DNA of 64,000 nt from an uncultured Alphaproteobacteria bacterium (GTDB taxonomy: Bacteria > Pseudomonadota > Alphaproteobacteria > RF32 > CAG-239), in NCBI GenBank assembly GCA_944393665.1, contig CALYAX010000003.1, forward strand, positions 32,886 through 96,885. The letters are read 5' to 3'. A model generated the notes under the pieces. That model had not been told where the DNA came from and made no database searches. It worked only from the letters and a program-made list of their open reading frames with translations. Shown one piece after another: positions 52,653 to 61,005 of the stretch. The stretch's first letter is position 1. Each line of letters begins with the position of its first letter. The position numbers and the translations under genes were made by a program.

Positions 52653-53141
52653 CTATAAAAATTTATAATACATTTGCAGCTTTTCATATTCTTTCTGCAA
52701 ATGATTTCTCAAGGTCTCGGCCTCAGGTTGCTTGTCCGGCGGCAGACCCGTCTGGCAGCAGTTGCAGGCGTGGGAATAGTTTTCTTTCAGCGGCAGAAAT
52801 TTGCTTTCAAAAGCCGCTTTCAGGCTTTCTTTCTCGCGCGGCTGCAGTTTTCTGACGGCTTCAAAAAGCATTTCCGGGCTGACAGTTCCGTTAAAAAGAT
52901 ATTCCACAGCCTGCTTAAATTCACCTTTAAGCAGATTCCGGTAGAAACAAGCCTGAAAAAACATTTTGTCTTTTTGTTTTTTCAAATCTACGCAGCGTTT
53001 GGAAAGAGTATTTTTTCTTTCTTTGGCCTCAGCCAGCTGTTCTTCTAAATCTGTTTCCTCAGCTTCCGCAAACAGCAGTTCTGCTTCAGCCTGGGATAAT
53101 TCCGGAAGATAACTTACCGCCTGGCGGTCTTTGTCTTCCAT
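52653..53141 (-). CDS. Unknown coiled-coil protein with a Cys cluster
   Basis: A 162-residue soluble protein. Its first half is a strong coiled coil (AELLFAEAEETDLEEQLAEA, then KERKNTLSKRCVDLKKQKDK). The middle is helical, and a short motif HACNCCQTGLPPD near residue 125 could bind metal. No family is recognised. The ATG at 53141 has AGGA six bases upstream; earlier in-frame ATGs at 53168 and 53246 have no ribosome site. A promoter and terminator bracket it. Confidence 0.58.
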   Translation of the reverse strand: MEDKDRQAVSYLPELSQAEAELLFAEAEETDLEEQLAEAKERKNTLSKRCVDLKKQKDKMFFQACFYRNLLKGEFKQAVEYLFNGTVSPEMLFEAVRKLQPREKESLKAAFESKFLPLKENYSHACNCCQTGLPPDKQPEAETLRNHLQKEYEKLQMYYKFL

Positions 53142-53196
53142 TTTTTTCCTAAAAAATTTCTGGTTCATATATAAGTAATTAGATTTTCTGACCAGT

Positions 53197-53225
53197 AAAT
53201 TAACACGGCTCTCCGGCTGAGTCAA
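53197..53225 (-). promoter_or_regulatory. Putative promoter of the 53141 gene
   Basis: On the minus strand, TTGACT (complement of 53220-53225), 17 bases, then TAATTT (complement of 53197-53202). The same -35 hexamer and spacing occur before the DEAD-box-like gene. Confidence 0.5.
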
Positions 53226-53248
53226 TTTATTTGTGTAAATTGACAAAA

Positions 53249-53863
53249 CTAAAAATCAATCATTGGATAAGCTTCGCTGCGGCCGCCGGGCAGGTCAAAA
53301 TGCCACCACTCCAGCGGAATACCTTCCAGCCCGATACTTTCCATCATCAGGCGCAGCTCGTCGCGGTTTTGGATCGCAGCCGCCAGAGCCGGGTCATCGC
53401 TGGTATAATCGCGGGCAGCTTTTTTCAGGTGCTTCATAAAGTTTTCCATTTGGCCGCTTTGTACCTCTTTTGCCAACAACGGGTCATAGCCGTCGACTTT
53501 GGTCGGATAAGCCAGTTCCCTCCCGTCGGGAGTAGTTAAAATAACGTCTACGGCTGTTCCGTGACAATGCTGGGAACGCTCGGCATTTGCCGCAAAAAAG
53601 CCCGGAAACGGAATAATTTCTTTCATTAAAGTATGAGCCAGCGGAGGACGGTAGGCATCGCAGATTTTCATCTTTAAGCCTTTTTGCTGCAAAAGGGGAA
53701 TCAGTTTCAGCAGTCTTTCTTTCAGTTCCGGGTGTACCCAGGCCTGATTCCCGAAACCGATTTCCTGATAAACCGGGCGCCCGGTCATATTATCCGGCCG
53801 TGCATACATCAAATCAATAATAAAAGGATCTTCATTTATGGAAACAAGTTTTTCTTTATACAT
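53249..53863 (-). CDS. VanX-like D-Ala-D-Ala dipeptidase (peptidase M15)
   Basis: A 204-residue zinc dipeptidase. The zinc motif SQHCHGTAVD fits SxHxxGxAxD, and the C-terminal LEWWHFD supplies the catalytic Glu and third ligand His. KICDAYRPPLAH holds the substrate-binding Arg. It would cleave D-Ala-D-Ala. There is no signal peptide, so it may act in the cytoplasm on recycled D-Ala-D-Ala. No vanH or vanA genes are near, so resistance is not implied. It is the last gene of the Bat operon, starting 8 bases before the preceding stop. GAGGAGAGCC is its ribosome site. Confidence 0.9.
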   Translation of the reverse strand: MYKEKLVSINEDPFIIDLMYARPDNMTGRPVYQEIGFGNQAWVHPELKERLLKLIPLLQQKGLKMKICDAYRPPLAHTLMKEIIPFPGFFAANAERSQHCHGTAVDVILTTPDGRELAYPTKVDGYDPLLAKEVQSGQMENFMKHLKKAARDYTSDDPALAAAIQNRDELRLMMESIGLEGIPLEWWHFDLPGGRSEAYPMIDF

Positions 53864-54731
53864 GGCGGCTCTCCTCAACCAGGTGTTTAAAAAGCTTCAG
53901 TTCGGCCTGATCGCCAAGCTTAACCAGTCGTTCCGGATGCCATTGCACGCCCAAAACCATACGGTGCCAGGGACGGCGCAGTTCAATGGCTTCAACAATT
54001 CCGTCAGGCGAAACCGCTGTTATCAGGCAGTCTCCCGGCATATCGGCCCGTACGGCTTCATGGTGAGCCGAATTGACCGTCAGTTCTAAAGCACCGGTAA
54101 TTTCATGAAGCAGCGATCCCGGAACAATCTGAATGGTGTGAGCCGGGACATATCCCCCTTGGCGGTGATTGATTTGGGGAGAGCCTTGATTAAGGCTGTG
54201 ACGCAGTTTGGCCCCGTTCATGCCTCCCAAAATCTGTTCGCCGCCGCAGATTCCCAGAGTAGGAAGTTTGCAGCTTTTGGCATAGGCCGCCATTTCAAGA
54301 TAGGCATTGGCGCGCCGGCTGCCTGCCGGTTGCGGGGCATCTCCCGGAGCAAACCATTCAGGGGGAAAGGCAAAGTCCCCGCCTGGGAGCAAAATTCCCG
54401 AGGGCTGCCAGGCTTCCAGCTGCTCCCGCACCCTGTCATAGCTGATAAAAACCGGCGTGCCGCCTGCTTTTTCTATGGCGCTGGCATAATCGGGATGCAG
54501 GCTGTAATCGGCTTCCTGCCGGTCGGGATGTTTGTCTTGCGCCAGCAAAACGGCAATCAGCGGTCCCGTGCCGGCATTGAAGCCGGGCAGGGTAATTAAG
54601 GGCAGGCGCCCGTTGCCGTCGACTTCTTCCGCCGGAAGATACCAGCTGTCAAAATCCGTTCCCGGATAGCGGATTTGCCGCAGTTCCAAAAAGTTAGTTT
54701 TTGTAGAGTTTGGGCAGCGGGTTGTCGTCAT
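53856..54731 (-). CDS. Class I glutamine amidotransferase-like hydrolase (peptidase C26)
   Basis: A 291-residue gamma-glutamyl hydrolase-type enzyme. The nucleophile lies in LGICGGEQILGG (Cys), and the His/Glu pair in VLGVQWHPERL; the oxyanion loop is GILLPGGDFAF. Relatives cleave gamma-glutamyl bonds, for example gamma-Glu-GABA in putrescine use, but the substrate here is open. It begins 38 bases inside batD with ribosome site AGGAAAACGA, and its stop overlaps the VanX-like start, so it is locked into the Bat operon. Confidence 0.85.
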   Translation of the reverse strand: MTTTRCPNSTKTNFLELRQIRYPGTDFDSWYLPAEEVDGNGRLPLITLPGFNAGTGPLIAVLLAQDKHPDRQEADYSLHPDYASAIEKAGGTPVFISYDRVREQLEAWQPSGILLPGGDFAFPPEWFAPGDAPQPAGSRRANAYLEMAAYAKSCKLPTLGICGGEQILGGMNGAKLRHSLNQGSPQINHRQGGYVPAHTIQIVPGSLLHEITGALELTVNSAHHEAVRADMPGDCLITAVSPDGIVEAIELRRPWHRMVLGVQWHPERLVKLGDQAELKLFKHLVEESRHV

Positions 54732-56469
54732 TCGTTTTCCTGATCTTCATTTTGTTGACTTTTTGAAAAGCTTTGATAAAACTCTCCGGATTCCATTCCG
54801 TATTGCTTCGAGCATACAACGCTTCGGTCAGCTTTTCAAGCTCAATGCCAAAATCAGGCGATTGTGCCAGATCCGCTACTTCTTTCAGGCTGGTAACATC
54901 ATCACGCTGCCAGCGTTCTGCCGCCCAGCCCAAAAGATCATCGCGCAGGCCGCGCAGGTCCTTTGCCTCGGCCGCACTAACAACCGCTTTTTTATAATTG
55001 GACGGTTTGGCACTGCCGCGGCTGCCCCAGGCTCTCATAATCAGCCAGCTGACCATGATTCCCGCGGCAAAAGCAATGCCCAGCAGCAGATAAATATAAA
55101 AAGGGGTTATTGTTTCGATTTTTTCAATATTGATATCTGACAACTTTTCGGGCGAGGAAGCCGCCGGGGAAATTGGGGCAGCCTGAGTGGGAACGGCCTT
55201 GAGTTCAGGCTCTGCCGCCGGGGAGGGTGCTGCTGTCGGAGCAGCCGCACCGGGAAGCACGCGGATTTTCTGGGCCGGCAAGGTTGCCTGTTCCATACGG
55301 CCGCTGTTAACATTAAACCAGTTAACGCTGATTGCCGGAAGAATCAGCTCTCCGGCCTGCTGGGGAAGATAGGTGTTAACAATTTTTTCCAGCGATACCA
55401 CTTTTCCGTTTTCAACTTTCATCTGGGTCTGCGGTTTTTCGGGATATTGCTTCAGGCCGGCCGCCTCAGGAAAGCGGATCTCGGGCAGCTGGGTATCAAC
55501 CACGCCGCTGGCACGCAGATAAATCGTGCGGCTGACCGCTTCTCCGGCCTTAAAAACCGGATTTGCCGGATCAAACTGGGCTAAAAGTTCAACCTTTGAA
55601 GCCGGAAGCCACCAGTTGCCGTTGTTGGCTTCGGCTGCCGGACGGACATTGATTTTAATCGGCTCGGTCGTCAAAACCACGGGATTTTGGGTGGCAAACA
55701 CATCACTCAGCCCAAAACCGGCAATAAACATATCATCGCCGAAAACATCGCTGAACGGGTCGCGGCGGCTGTCTTTTGTCAGATAAAAACCGTTAAATTT
55801 AACAGACGGAACTGTCAGCTCGCCGCTTTTTTGCGGAAACAGGGCATATTGAAATTTAATTTCGCGGATCGTCCGGCCGTTAATGACCTGGGTTGAAATC
55901 TGCGGTTCGCCCAAATTGCGGATAATCCACTCGCTGTTGTCTGCAGTCATAAACATCGGTTCTTCGCCCTGCAGGCCGCCGGTATCATATAAGGTCAGCG
56001 TATAATTAACCTGCTGCTGGACATAGGGGCTGCGGTTGTCAACGGTTCCGCTGATTTTAAAACGGGGTTCTCCGGATTGTCCCGGCACCTGCGGAGAAAT
56101 TTGTTCCCCGGCTTTAACCACTTTTATTGTCACCGGCTGAGTGCTGAATTTATCCAGTTTTATCGCCGGGATGGTTATATTCCCGCTGTGCTTGGGCATC
56201 AAAACCAGATTCCACTGCCGCGACTGTTCTATCGTGTTGTTGACAATATTGGTACGGTAAGCATTGGCAACTGAATAAATGGTAAAATCCCGGCCGAGTT
56301 CCGCCAGGTCCGGGGTTTCATTGGTTGCTGCCCCGGTCAGGTCCAGCGACAGCAAAAAGGTTTCGCCTTCCGGAACCGTGTCACGGTTTACCGTAGCGCG
56401 GAATTCCTGCGCCAGGGCGTTGGAAGTTATTAAAAACATAAGTGCCAGTACAAAGATCAGTTTTTTCAT
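54694..56469 (-). CDS. batD: BatD-like protein
   Basis: A 591-residue exported, membrane-anchored protein: signal peptide ending ALAQ, three Ig-like beta domains typical of BatD (QEFRATVNRDTVPEGETFLL onward), a Pro/Ala-rich linker, one membrane helix near residue 470 (YIYLLLGIAFAAGIMVSWLI), and a cytoplasmic helical tail. BatD works with BatA and BatB in Bat (aerotolerance or stress) systems; the biochemical role is unclear. It sits after batB-batC in the expected order. Confidence 0.88.
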   Translation of the reverse strand: MKKLIFVLALMFLITSNALAQEFRATVNRDTVPEGETFLLSLDLTGAATNETPDLAELGRDFTIYSVANAYRTNIVNNTIEQSRQWNLVLMPKHSGNITIPAIKLDKFSTQPVTIKVVKAGEQISPQVPGQSGEPRFKISGTVDNRSPYVQQQVNYTLTLYDTGGLQGEEPMFMTADNSEWIIRNLGEPQISTQVINGRTIREIKFQYALFPQKSGELTVPSVKFNGFYLTKDSRRDPFSDVFGDDMFIAGFGLSDVFATQNPVVLTTEPIKINVRPAAEANNGNWWLPASKVELLAQFDPANPVFKAGEAVSRTIYLRASGVVDTQLPEIRFPEAAGLKQYPEKPQTQMKVENGKVVSLEKIVNTYLPQQAGELILPAISVNWFNVNSGRMEQATLPAQKIRVLPGAAAPTAAPSPAAEPELKAVPTQAAPISPAASSPEKLSDINIEKIETITPFYIYLLLGIAFAAGIMVSWLIMRAWGSRGSAKPSNYKKAVVSAAEAKDLRGLRDDLLGWAAERWQRDDVTSLKEVADLAQSPDFGIELEKLTEALYARSNTEWNPESFIKAFQKVNKMKIRKTNDDNPLPKLYKN

Positions 56470-56486
56470 TTCAGTCTTCCTCTGTT

Positions 56487-58235
56487 CTATTTGTCTTTAT
56501 AACGGTTGCGTTGATATTCGCGATAAATAAAAGCCCGCAGCAGCCCTCCCGGGTCCTCGGGAATTTCACGGTACTGCTGGGCGCGGGCCTGCATTCTTTC
56601 GTCATATTCCGGTTCTTCGCCGCTTTTCTGGACGCCGCCGGCTTGCTCCGGTTGTTCCCGGGGCTCTTCTTTTTGGTCTTCCCCGCTCACCGGTTGAGAA
56701 TTTGCGGCGTTTTGTTCATCCTTGCCAGGCTCATTTTGCGGCTGTTGGGCCGGATTTTGTTTTTGATCGGGTTGATTTTCCTCCGGGGTTCCGTTTTGCT
56801 GCTGATTCTGTGCCTCTTGTTCGGAACCGTCTTTGGCGGCATTTTGCTGCGGCTGGTTTTGTTCGTCCTGCTGATTTTCTCCCTGATTCTGCGGTTTCTG
56901 GGTGCCGGAGTTGTTCTTCTGGTCATTTTGCTGATTCTGCTGCTGGTTTTGTTGCTGCTGGCGTTTCAGATAATCCAGATTAAACCTGGCATCTTCATGA
57001 TCCGGCTGCAGTTTCAGAACTTCTTCATATTTTTTGATGGCTTCTTCAATTTTGCCGCCTTTAGCGAGGGCATTGCCCTGATTATACAGAGATGTCACAT
57101 CGTCTTTTCCCGCAAATTGGCGGTAAGCCTCTTCATAATCACCCAAACGGTAATAGGTCGCTCCTTTCCAGCGGGTGTCTTTAAAGTTTTGCGCGGCCGC
57201 TTCATAATTTCCCTGGTTAAACTGTTTCAGGCCTTCCTGGTCGGCATTGAGAAAAAAGCCTGCGTCTGCCGGGTGCGCAGCCAGCAGAAAAACCAGAACC
57301 ATTATGCCGCGCCGGAAAAAATACAGGCAGCAGATCAGCGGCACAATTAACAAATAATACCCGTAATCCAGCCAGACCGATTGCCAGTTTTTGCTCTTTT
57401 CCAGCTGTCCAGGCGTCTGGTTCAGCTCTTGGGCAAAAGCGGCCAGCCCGTTGTCAGCGCTGCCCAGTTTAAAAAACTTGCCGTTTCCGGCCGCAGCCAC
57501 CAGCTGCAGTTTCTCATTCGGTTGCCTGGCCGCAGCCGCTACATTAACTTTATACCCGGCCGCAGCTGCCTGTTTGGCAGCCTCCAGTGCCAGATCAAAC
57601 CTTTGCCCGACATCGGGGGTAAAGACCAGAATATTTCCTTGTTGAAAACCTGCGGCTTGCAGTTTTTCGACGGCCAGGGCAATTGCCCGGTCCAAACGGT
57701 CGCCGTTGGCCGGCATGATATTAAAATCTACCGCCGGCAGCAGGTTGGCGATAATTTGGTCGTCTTCCGTCAGCGGGGCAATTAAAAACGGTTCGCTTGA
57801 ATAAACTTCCAGGCCGATCTGGTTGCCTTGCAGCTGTTCCAGCAGATCTTTGATTGCAAATTTGGCGCGTTCCAGACGGGTTGGGGTCAGATCGCGCCCT
57901 TTCATGTCGGAGGACAGGTTCAGGGTAATCATCAAAGGGTTTTCCGGGGCCAGGGCCGGAATTTCAACTTTTATCCAGCTGGGACCGGCCGCCGCCAAAA
58001 TCGCCGTCAAAATTCCCAGCATGCCCAGCCAGGCCATCACTTTGCGCTGTGTCGAGGAACCTTTAACCAGCAGATAAGACAACAGTTTTTTATCACAGAC
58101 TTTTTCCCAGGAAGATTGATTGTTGCGTCCGTGAAAATACCGTCCGTAAAACCACAGCGGAATAATCAGCAGCAGCAACAGCCACGGCCGCAAAAAATGA
58201 AAGGCGCTCCACCATTGTCCCCATTCTTCCGTCAT
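56487..58235 (-). CDS. BatB-BatC fusion (VWA plus TPR)
   Basis: A 582-residue protein joining BatB and BatC. Residues about 10-85 give two membrane helices; about 100-300 are a von Willebrand A domain whose metal site is degenerate (N106-x-S108-x-D110 instead of DxSxS). After a membrane helix near 313-335 come TPR repeats (about 340-420), then a Gln/Asn/Pro/Glu-rich stretch of about 130 residues, and a charged end. The Gln-rich run is unusual and likely disordered. It overlaps batA by one base (TAATG). Confidence 0.86.
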   Translation of the reverse strand: MTEEWGQWWSAFHFLRPWLLLLLIIPLWFYGRYFHGRNNQSSWEKVCDKKLLSYLLVKGSSTQRKVMAWLGMLGILTAILAAAGPSWIKVEIPALAPENPLMITLNLSSDMKGRDLTPTRLERAKFAIKDLLEQLQGNQIGLEVYSSEPFLIAPLTEDDQIIANLLPAVDFNIMPANGDRLDRAIALAVEKLQAAGFQQGNILVFTPDVGQRFDLALEAAKQAAAAGYKVNVAAAARQPNEKLQLVAAAGNGKFFKLGSADNGLAAFAQELNQTPGQLEKSKNWQSVWLDYGYYLLIVPLICCLYFFRRGIMVLVFLLAAHPADAGFFLNADQEGLKQFNQGNYEAAAQNFKDTRWKGATYYRLGDYEEAYRQFAGKDDVTSLYNQGNALAKGGKIEEAIKKYEEVLKLQPDHEDARFNLDYLKRQQQQNQQQNQQNDQKNNSGTQKPQNQGENQQDEQNQPQQNAAKDGSEQEAQNQQQNGTPEENQPDQKQNPAQQPQNEPGKDEQNAANSQPVSGEDQKEEPREQPEQAGGVQKSGEEPEYDERMQARAQQYREIPEDPGGLLRAFIYREYQRNRYKDK

Positions 58236-59233
58236 TAACGTGCCCTCCCGGCCGCCCAGGCCAGTGCCATTGCCGCGGCAATGGCGGCCAATAGCGGAAT
58301 GTAATACAATTCATGCGTTTCCTGGATAAAACGGTCATCGCGGCTGGTAGGTTCCAGCTGGTCGATCGTATCATAAATTTTTTGCAGTCCGGCGCTGTCT
58401 TCTGCCCGGAAATACTGGCCTTTGGTTGCCGCCGCCAGCTCTTTTAGCCCCCGCTCGTCCAGTCCGCTGCCCAGCTGCAGCCCCAGCATGGAGGCAAAAA
58501 AGTTGCGGTCGCTCCCCACGCCGATGGTATAGGTCTTCACCTTTTCTTCCTGCGCCAGTTTAATAGCCTGAGCCAGCGTCAGGCTGCCATCATTGTTTTC
58601 TCCGTCAGTCAGCAGAATAATGATCTTGTTCTGCGGGTCGCGGCTGTCTTTGATGGTTTTCAGGGCCAGTCCTGCAGCATCGCCGATAGAAGTCGAATTA
58701 CCGGCCATTCCGGCCTCCATAGACCATAAAATTTCATTGACCGATTGCTTGTCAAATGTCAGCGGTGCCTGCAGATAAGCCCGGGTACCGAACAAAATCA
58801 GCCCCACCCTGTCCTGGGTACGCTTTTTCAAAAATTCGGAAGCGGCTCTTTTAACGGCCAGCAGCCGGTTAATCCGCCGCCCGTTAAGGCTGAAATCTTG
58901 TTCCAGCATGGAATTGGAAATATCCATCACCAGCATGATATCGCGGCTTTCATTTTTCAGCCGTATCGGTTCGCCGATCCATTGCGGCCGGGCAGCGGCC
59001 ATAACCAGCAGAAACCAAACCAGATACAACAGCCATATTCCGCGGCTCCAGCCCGCTGAATTATTGCTCAACCGCCACAGGCTCCCCGATTGGATTGAAA
59101 TTTTTTCCAAATCGCCGATAAACGGAACCCGCAGGGCATCGCCATGCAGGCCTTTGGCAGCCGGAACCAGCCATCTCCAGAGAAAAGGCAGCAGCAGGAG
59201 CAGCAAAGCATAAGGATAAGCCAGCTGATTCAT
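58235..59233 (-). CDS. batA: BatA-like VWA protein
   Basis: A 332-residue protein with N-terminal membrane helices (about 7-24 and 66-81), a VWA domain with an intact metal site (DISNS at 104-108, later LTDGEN), and a C-terminal helix. It fits BatA. The ATG at 59233 has GGAGAAAACCT upstream; an earlier ATG at 59260 lies inside the DUF4381 gene. It overlaps that gene by four bases. Confidence 0.9.
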   Translation of the reverse strand: MNQLAYPYALLLLLLPFLWRWLVPAAKGLHGDALRVPFIGDLEKISIQSGSLWRLSNNSAGWSRGIWLLYLVWFLLVMAAARPQWIGEPIRLKNESRDIMLVMDISNSMLEQDFSLNGRRINRLLAVKRAASEFLKKRTQDRVGLILFGTRAYLQAPLTFDKQSVNEILWSMEAGMAGNSTSIGDAAGLALKTIKDSRDPQNKIIILLTDGENNDGSLTLAQAIKLAQEEKVKTYTIGVGSDRNFFASMLGLQLGSGLDERGLKELAAATKGQYFRAEDSAGLQKIYDTIDQLEPTSRDDRFIQETHELYYIPLLAAIAAAMALAWAAGRAR

Positions 59234-59679
59234 AGGTTTTCTCCAATCCATGCCGCGCAAAACTGGCGCAGGGCCGTCACATCGGCAACGCTGTATCCCC
59301 TGGCCTGCGGGGGCAGGTAAGGGGCATCGGCCAGCAGCTGGGCCGGCTTGCCGGCAAGCTTGGTTTTGCTGTGTTTGTTCAAAAATTCCAGCCAGTCTTT
59401 TCCATACAGCACAGCCGCACCGGGGTATTTAAAAATACAGATTCGTCTGAGAATTTCCGACATCTGAACCACCGCATCGACCGAATTGTTGCAATATATA
59501 TTGCGCAGCAGGCGCAGCGCATAAAGTTTTTTTGATTTCCTGCGGATCAGGATAATCAGGTAATATAAGGCAGTCAGCGCCATCAGCGCTGCCAAAAGAA
59601 CCCACCAGCCATAAGCGGGCGGCCAGGCCGCAGCCCCGTCGGGCAGATGAATGTCACGCAGTTCCGGAAGATTATCCAT
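59230..59679 (-). CDS. DUF4381-family protein, first gene of the Bat operon
   Basis: A 149-residue protein: a short N-terminal part, one membrane helix (GWWVLLAALMALTALYYLII), and a helical cytoplasmic domain with RICIFKYPGAAVLYGKDWLEF, the DUF4381 signature. Such genes occur between DUF58 and batA in Bat clusters. The usual moxR-type ATPase and DUF58 genes are not upstream here. ACAGGAAACA precedes the ATG. Confidence 0.82.
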   Translation of the reverse strand: MDNLPELRDIHLPDGAAAWPPAYGWWVLLAALMALTALYYLIILIRRKSKKLYALRLLRNIYCNNSVDAVVQMSEILRRICIFKYPGAAVLYGKDWLEFLNKHSKTKLAGKPAQLLADAPYLPPQARGYSVADVTALRQFCAAWIGENL

Positions 59680-59758
59680 TGTTTCCTGTCCATTAATTCC
59701 TGCTAATAAATTTAATTAATAGCACGTCAATTATCAAGACTTGATTAATTTCAGGCAT

Positions 59759-59782
59759 AAAAAAAGAGCCCCTGAGGCTCAA
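59759..59782 (-). terminator. Intrinsic terminator of the 60022 gene
   Basis: On the minus strand, GAGCC/GGCTC pairs around a short loop and is followed by seven T. Confidence 0.8.
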
Positions 59783-59791
59783 TTTTCAGCT

Positions 59792-60022
59792 TTACCGGTG
59801 CGGACAGATTTGCTGCCCGTTGTAATCAATCCGGGTGATGATGTTGGAAAAGTCAATCACTTCCAGCCCGACTTCTTCACCTTGTTGCGGAACCCTGAAA
59901 CCCAGAGTTTGCTTCGGCAAAGCCGTAGACCAGTGAGAAATTGAACAATTATTTTCCTGACCGCCGATAAAAAAGAAATTTCCGCAGTCGTCCACCTGAT
60001 TGATTTTAATTCTGACGTACAT
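59792..60022 (-). CDS. Unknown small protein (76 residues)
   Basis: A 76-residue soluble protein with three Cys (13, 25 and 73) and strand-like segments (MYVRIKINQVDDCGNFFFIG; GLEVIDFSNIITRIDY). No family is recognised. There is no clear ribosome site before the ATG. The hairpin terminator ten bases past the stop, in the right direction, favours a real gene. Confidence 0.5.
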   Translation of the reverse strand: MYVRIKINQVDDCGNFFFIGGQENNCSISHWSTALPKQTLGFRVPQQGEEVGLEVIDFSNIITRIDYNGQQICPHR

Positions 60023-60054
60023 AGTAATTTTATTTAGTGTGTTAAATAATTTTT

Positions 60055-60083
60055 GAAAAGAGCCGGAAACCCGGTCTCTTTTC
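60055..60083 (-). terminator. Intrinsic terminator of the 60399 gene
   Basis: GAAAAGAGCCGG and CCGGTCTCTTTTC form a long stem with one bulged base and an AAAC loop; on the minus strand the 3' side is T-rich. Confidence 0.75.
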
Positions 60084-60090
60084 GATTTGA

Positions 60091-60399
60091 TTAAATTGCC
60101 GTGTGTTTGTATTTACGCTTCGGCTTTTGTCCGATCTGCGCCAAATCCGCCTGCAGCCCGTTAAGGAATTTAGACAGTTCGTCACATGAAAAACTCCGGA
60201 CCAGACGAAAATCTATCCAGATTTTTATCGGCAAAGTTTCTTCAAAAAAACGGACTTTAAGATGCATTCCGACGCATAAACCAAGCTTTTCCACTTGTTC
60301 CGGAAGGAGCAAAAACTTCTTGTTGCATTCCAACTTAACATATTTAAAACGTTTGGAATGATTGAAGTAAATTTTTGTAATTCTGCCTGAAATTTCCAT
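60091..60399 (-). CDS. Unknown 102-residue protein, possibly beta-rich
   Basis: A 102-residue basic protein. Alternating strands (KFLLLPEQVEKLGLCVGMHLKV is split over two of them) followed by a helical end with DELSKFLNGLQADLAQIGQK. There is no signal peptide and no named family; a small beta-barrel fold is possible. It starts 17 bases after the upstream gene stops, so the two probably share a transcript, ended by the hairpin at 60055-60083. Confidence 0.55.
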   Translation of the reverse strand: MEISGRITKIYFNHSKRFKYVKLECNKKFLLLPEQVEKLGLCVGMHLKVRFFEETLPIKIWIDFRLVRSFSCDELSKFLNGLQADLAQIGQKPKRKYKHTAI

Positions 60400-60415
60400 A
60401 AACTGCGTTTTAAAG

Positions 60416-60883
60416 TTAATGAATACCGGACCCTTTGCAGGCCTTCATAAATTGGTCGATGTAATAGTCCCGCGGTTCCAGCATGGATTCGCCCTTAATA
60501 ATCAGCGGCAGGCTAAGCAGCCCGCTCTGACGCAGCGCCGGTTTGGTAATGTTTTCATCACTCAGGCTGTCAAGATCTTTAATGTGATCCAAAGCCTCTT
60601 TCCACCTCAAAATCTGCGGCATGTTCCGGCAGACTTCGTCATTGTGGATCAAACCGTCGCGAACATTTTCACTCGCCATCACGTCACGGCCGTTATAGGT
60701 CTGCCATGCCCAGTTGATAACTTTGATTGTCAAAAGACGCGCTTCGCCGGAAAATTCTTTCGGGCACATCATGTCATAAAATCGCACCACATGCTGAAGC
60801 ATTAACGGCAGGGTTTCTTTAATCTGATTTGCGGCCAGCTCTGAATTTTCAGAGAAAACCGTCATTTTTTCATTTTTGTTCAT
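60416..60883 (-). CDS. Unknown 155-residue protein
   Basis: A 155-residue soluble, largely helical protein with conserved-looking aromatic and Cys residues (HVVRFYDMMCPKEFSGEARL; VINWAWQTYNGRDV). No family is recognised. The start is uncertain: ATG at 60883 has no ribosome site, another ATG lies six codons later, and an earlier in-frame start at 61000 would begin inside the tyrS terminator and is rejected. The region upstream is very AT-rich. Confidence 0.52.
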   Translation of the reverse strand: MNKNEKMTVFSENSELAANQIKETLPLMLQHVVRFYDMMCPKEFSGEARLLTIKVINWAWQTYNGRDVMASENVRDGLIHNDEVCRNMPQILRWKEALDHIKDLDSLSDENITKPALRQSGLLSLPLIIKGESMLEPRDYYIDQFMKACKGSGIH

Positions 60884-60945
60884 AATGTATATTTTAAAAA
60901 TTAAACATTCTATAATTGTAAATTTGCGAACTTTTATTTTACCCA

Positions 60946-60995
60946 TAAAAAAATGCCGAAGGCAAGCAAAAATTGCCCTCGGCATTAATTTTTTT
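60946..60995 (-). terminator. Intrinsic terminator of tyrS
   Basis: ATGCCGA-GGCAA and TTGCC-TCGGCAT pair with one mismatch; A and T runs lie on both sides. It starts 11 bases after the tyrS stop on the minus strand. Confidence 0.88.
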
Positions 60996-61005
60996 GACAA
61001 AAGTC

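Noticed and set aside
53249..53863. Vancomycin resistance gene cluster
   Set aside because: Only a VanX-like dipeptidase is present; no vanH, vanA or vanRS genes, and it is embedded in a Bat operon.
56442..57350. 302-residue hydrophobic plus-strand frame opposite the BatB-BatC gene
   Set aside because: The Gln-rich repeat on the minus strand reads as Leu/Phe-rich on the plus strand; not a real membrane protein.
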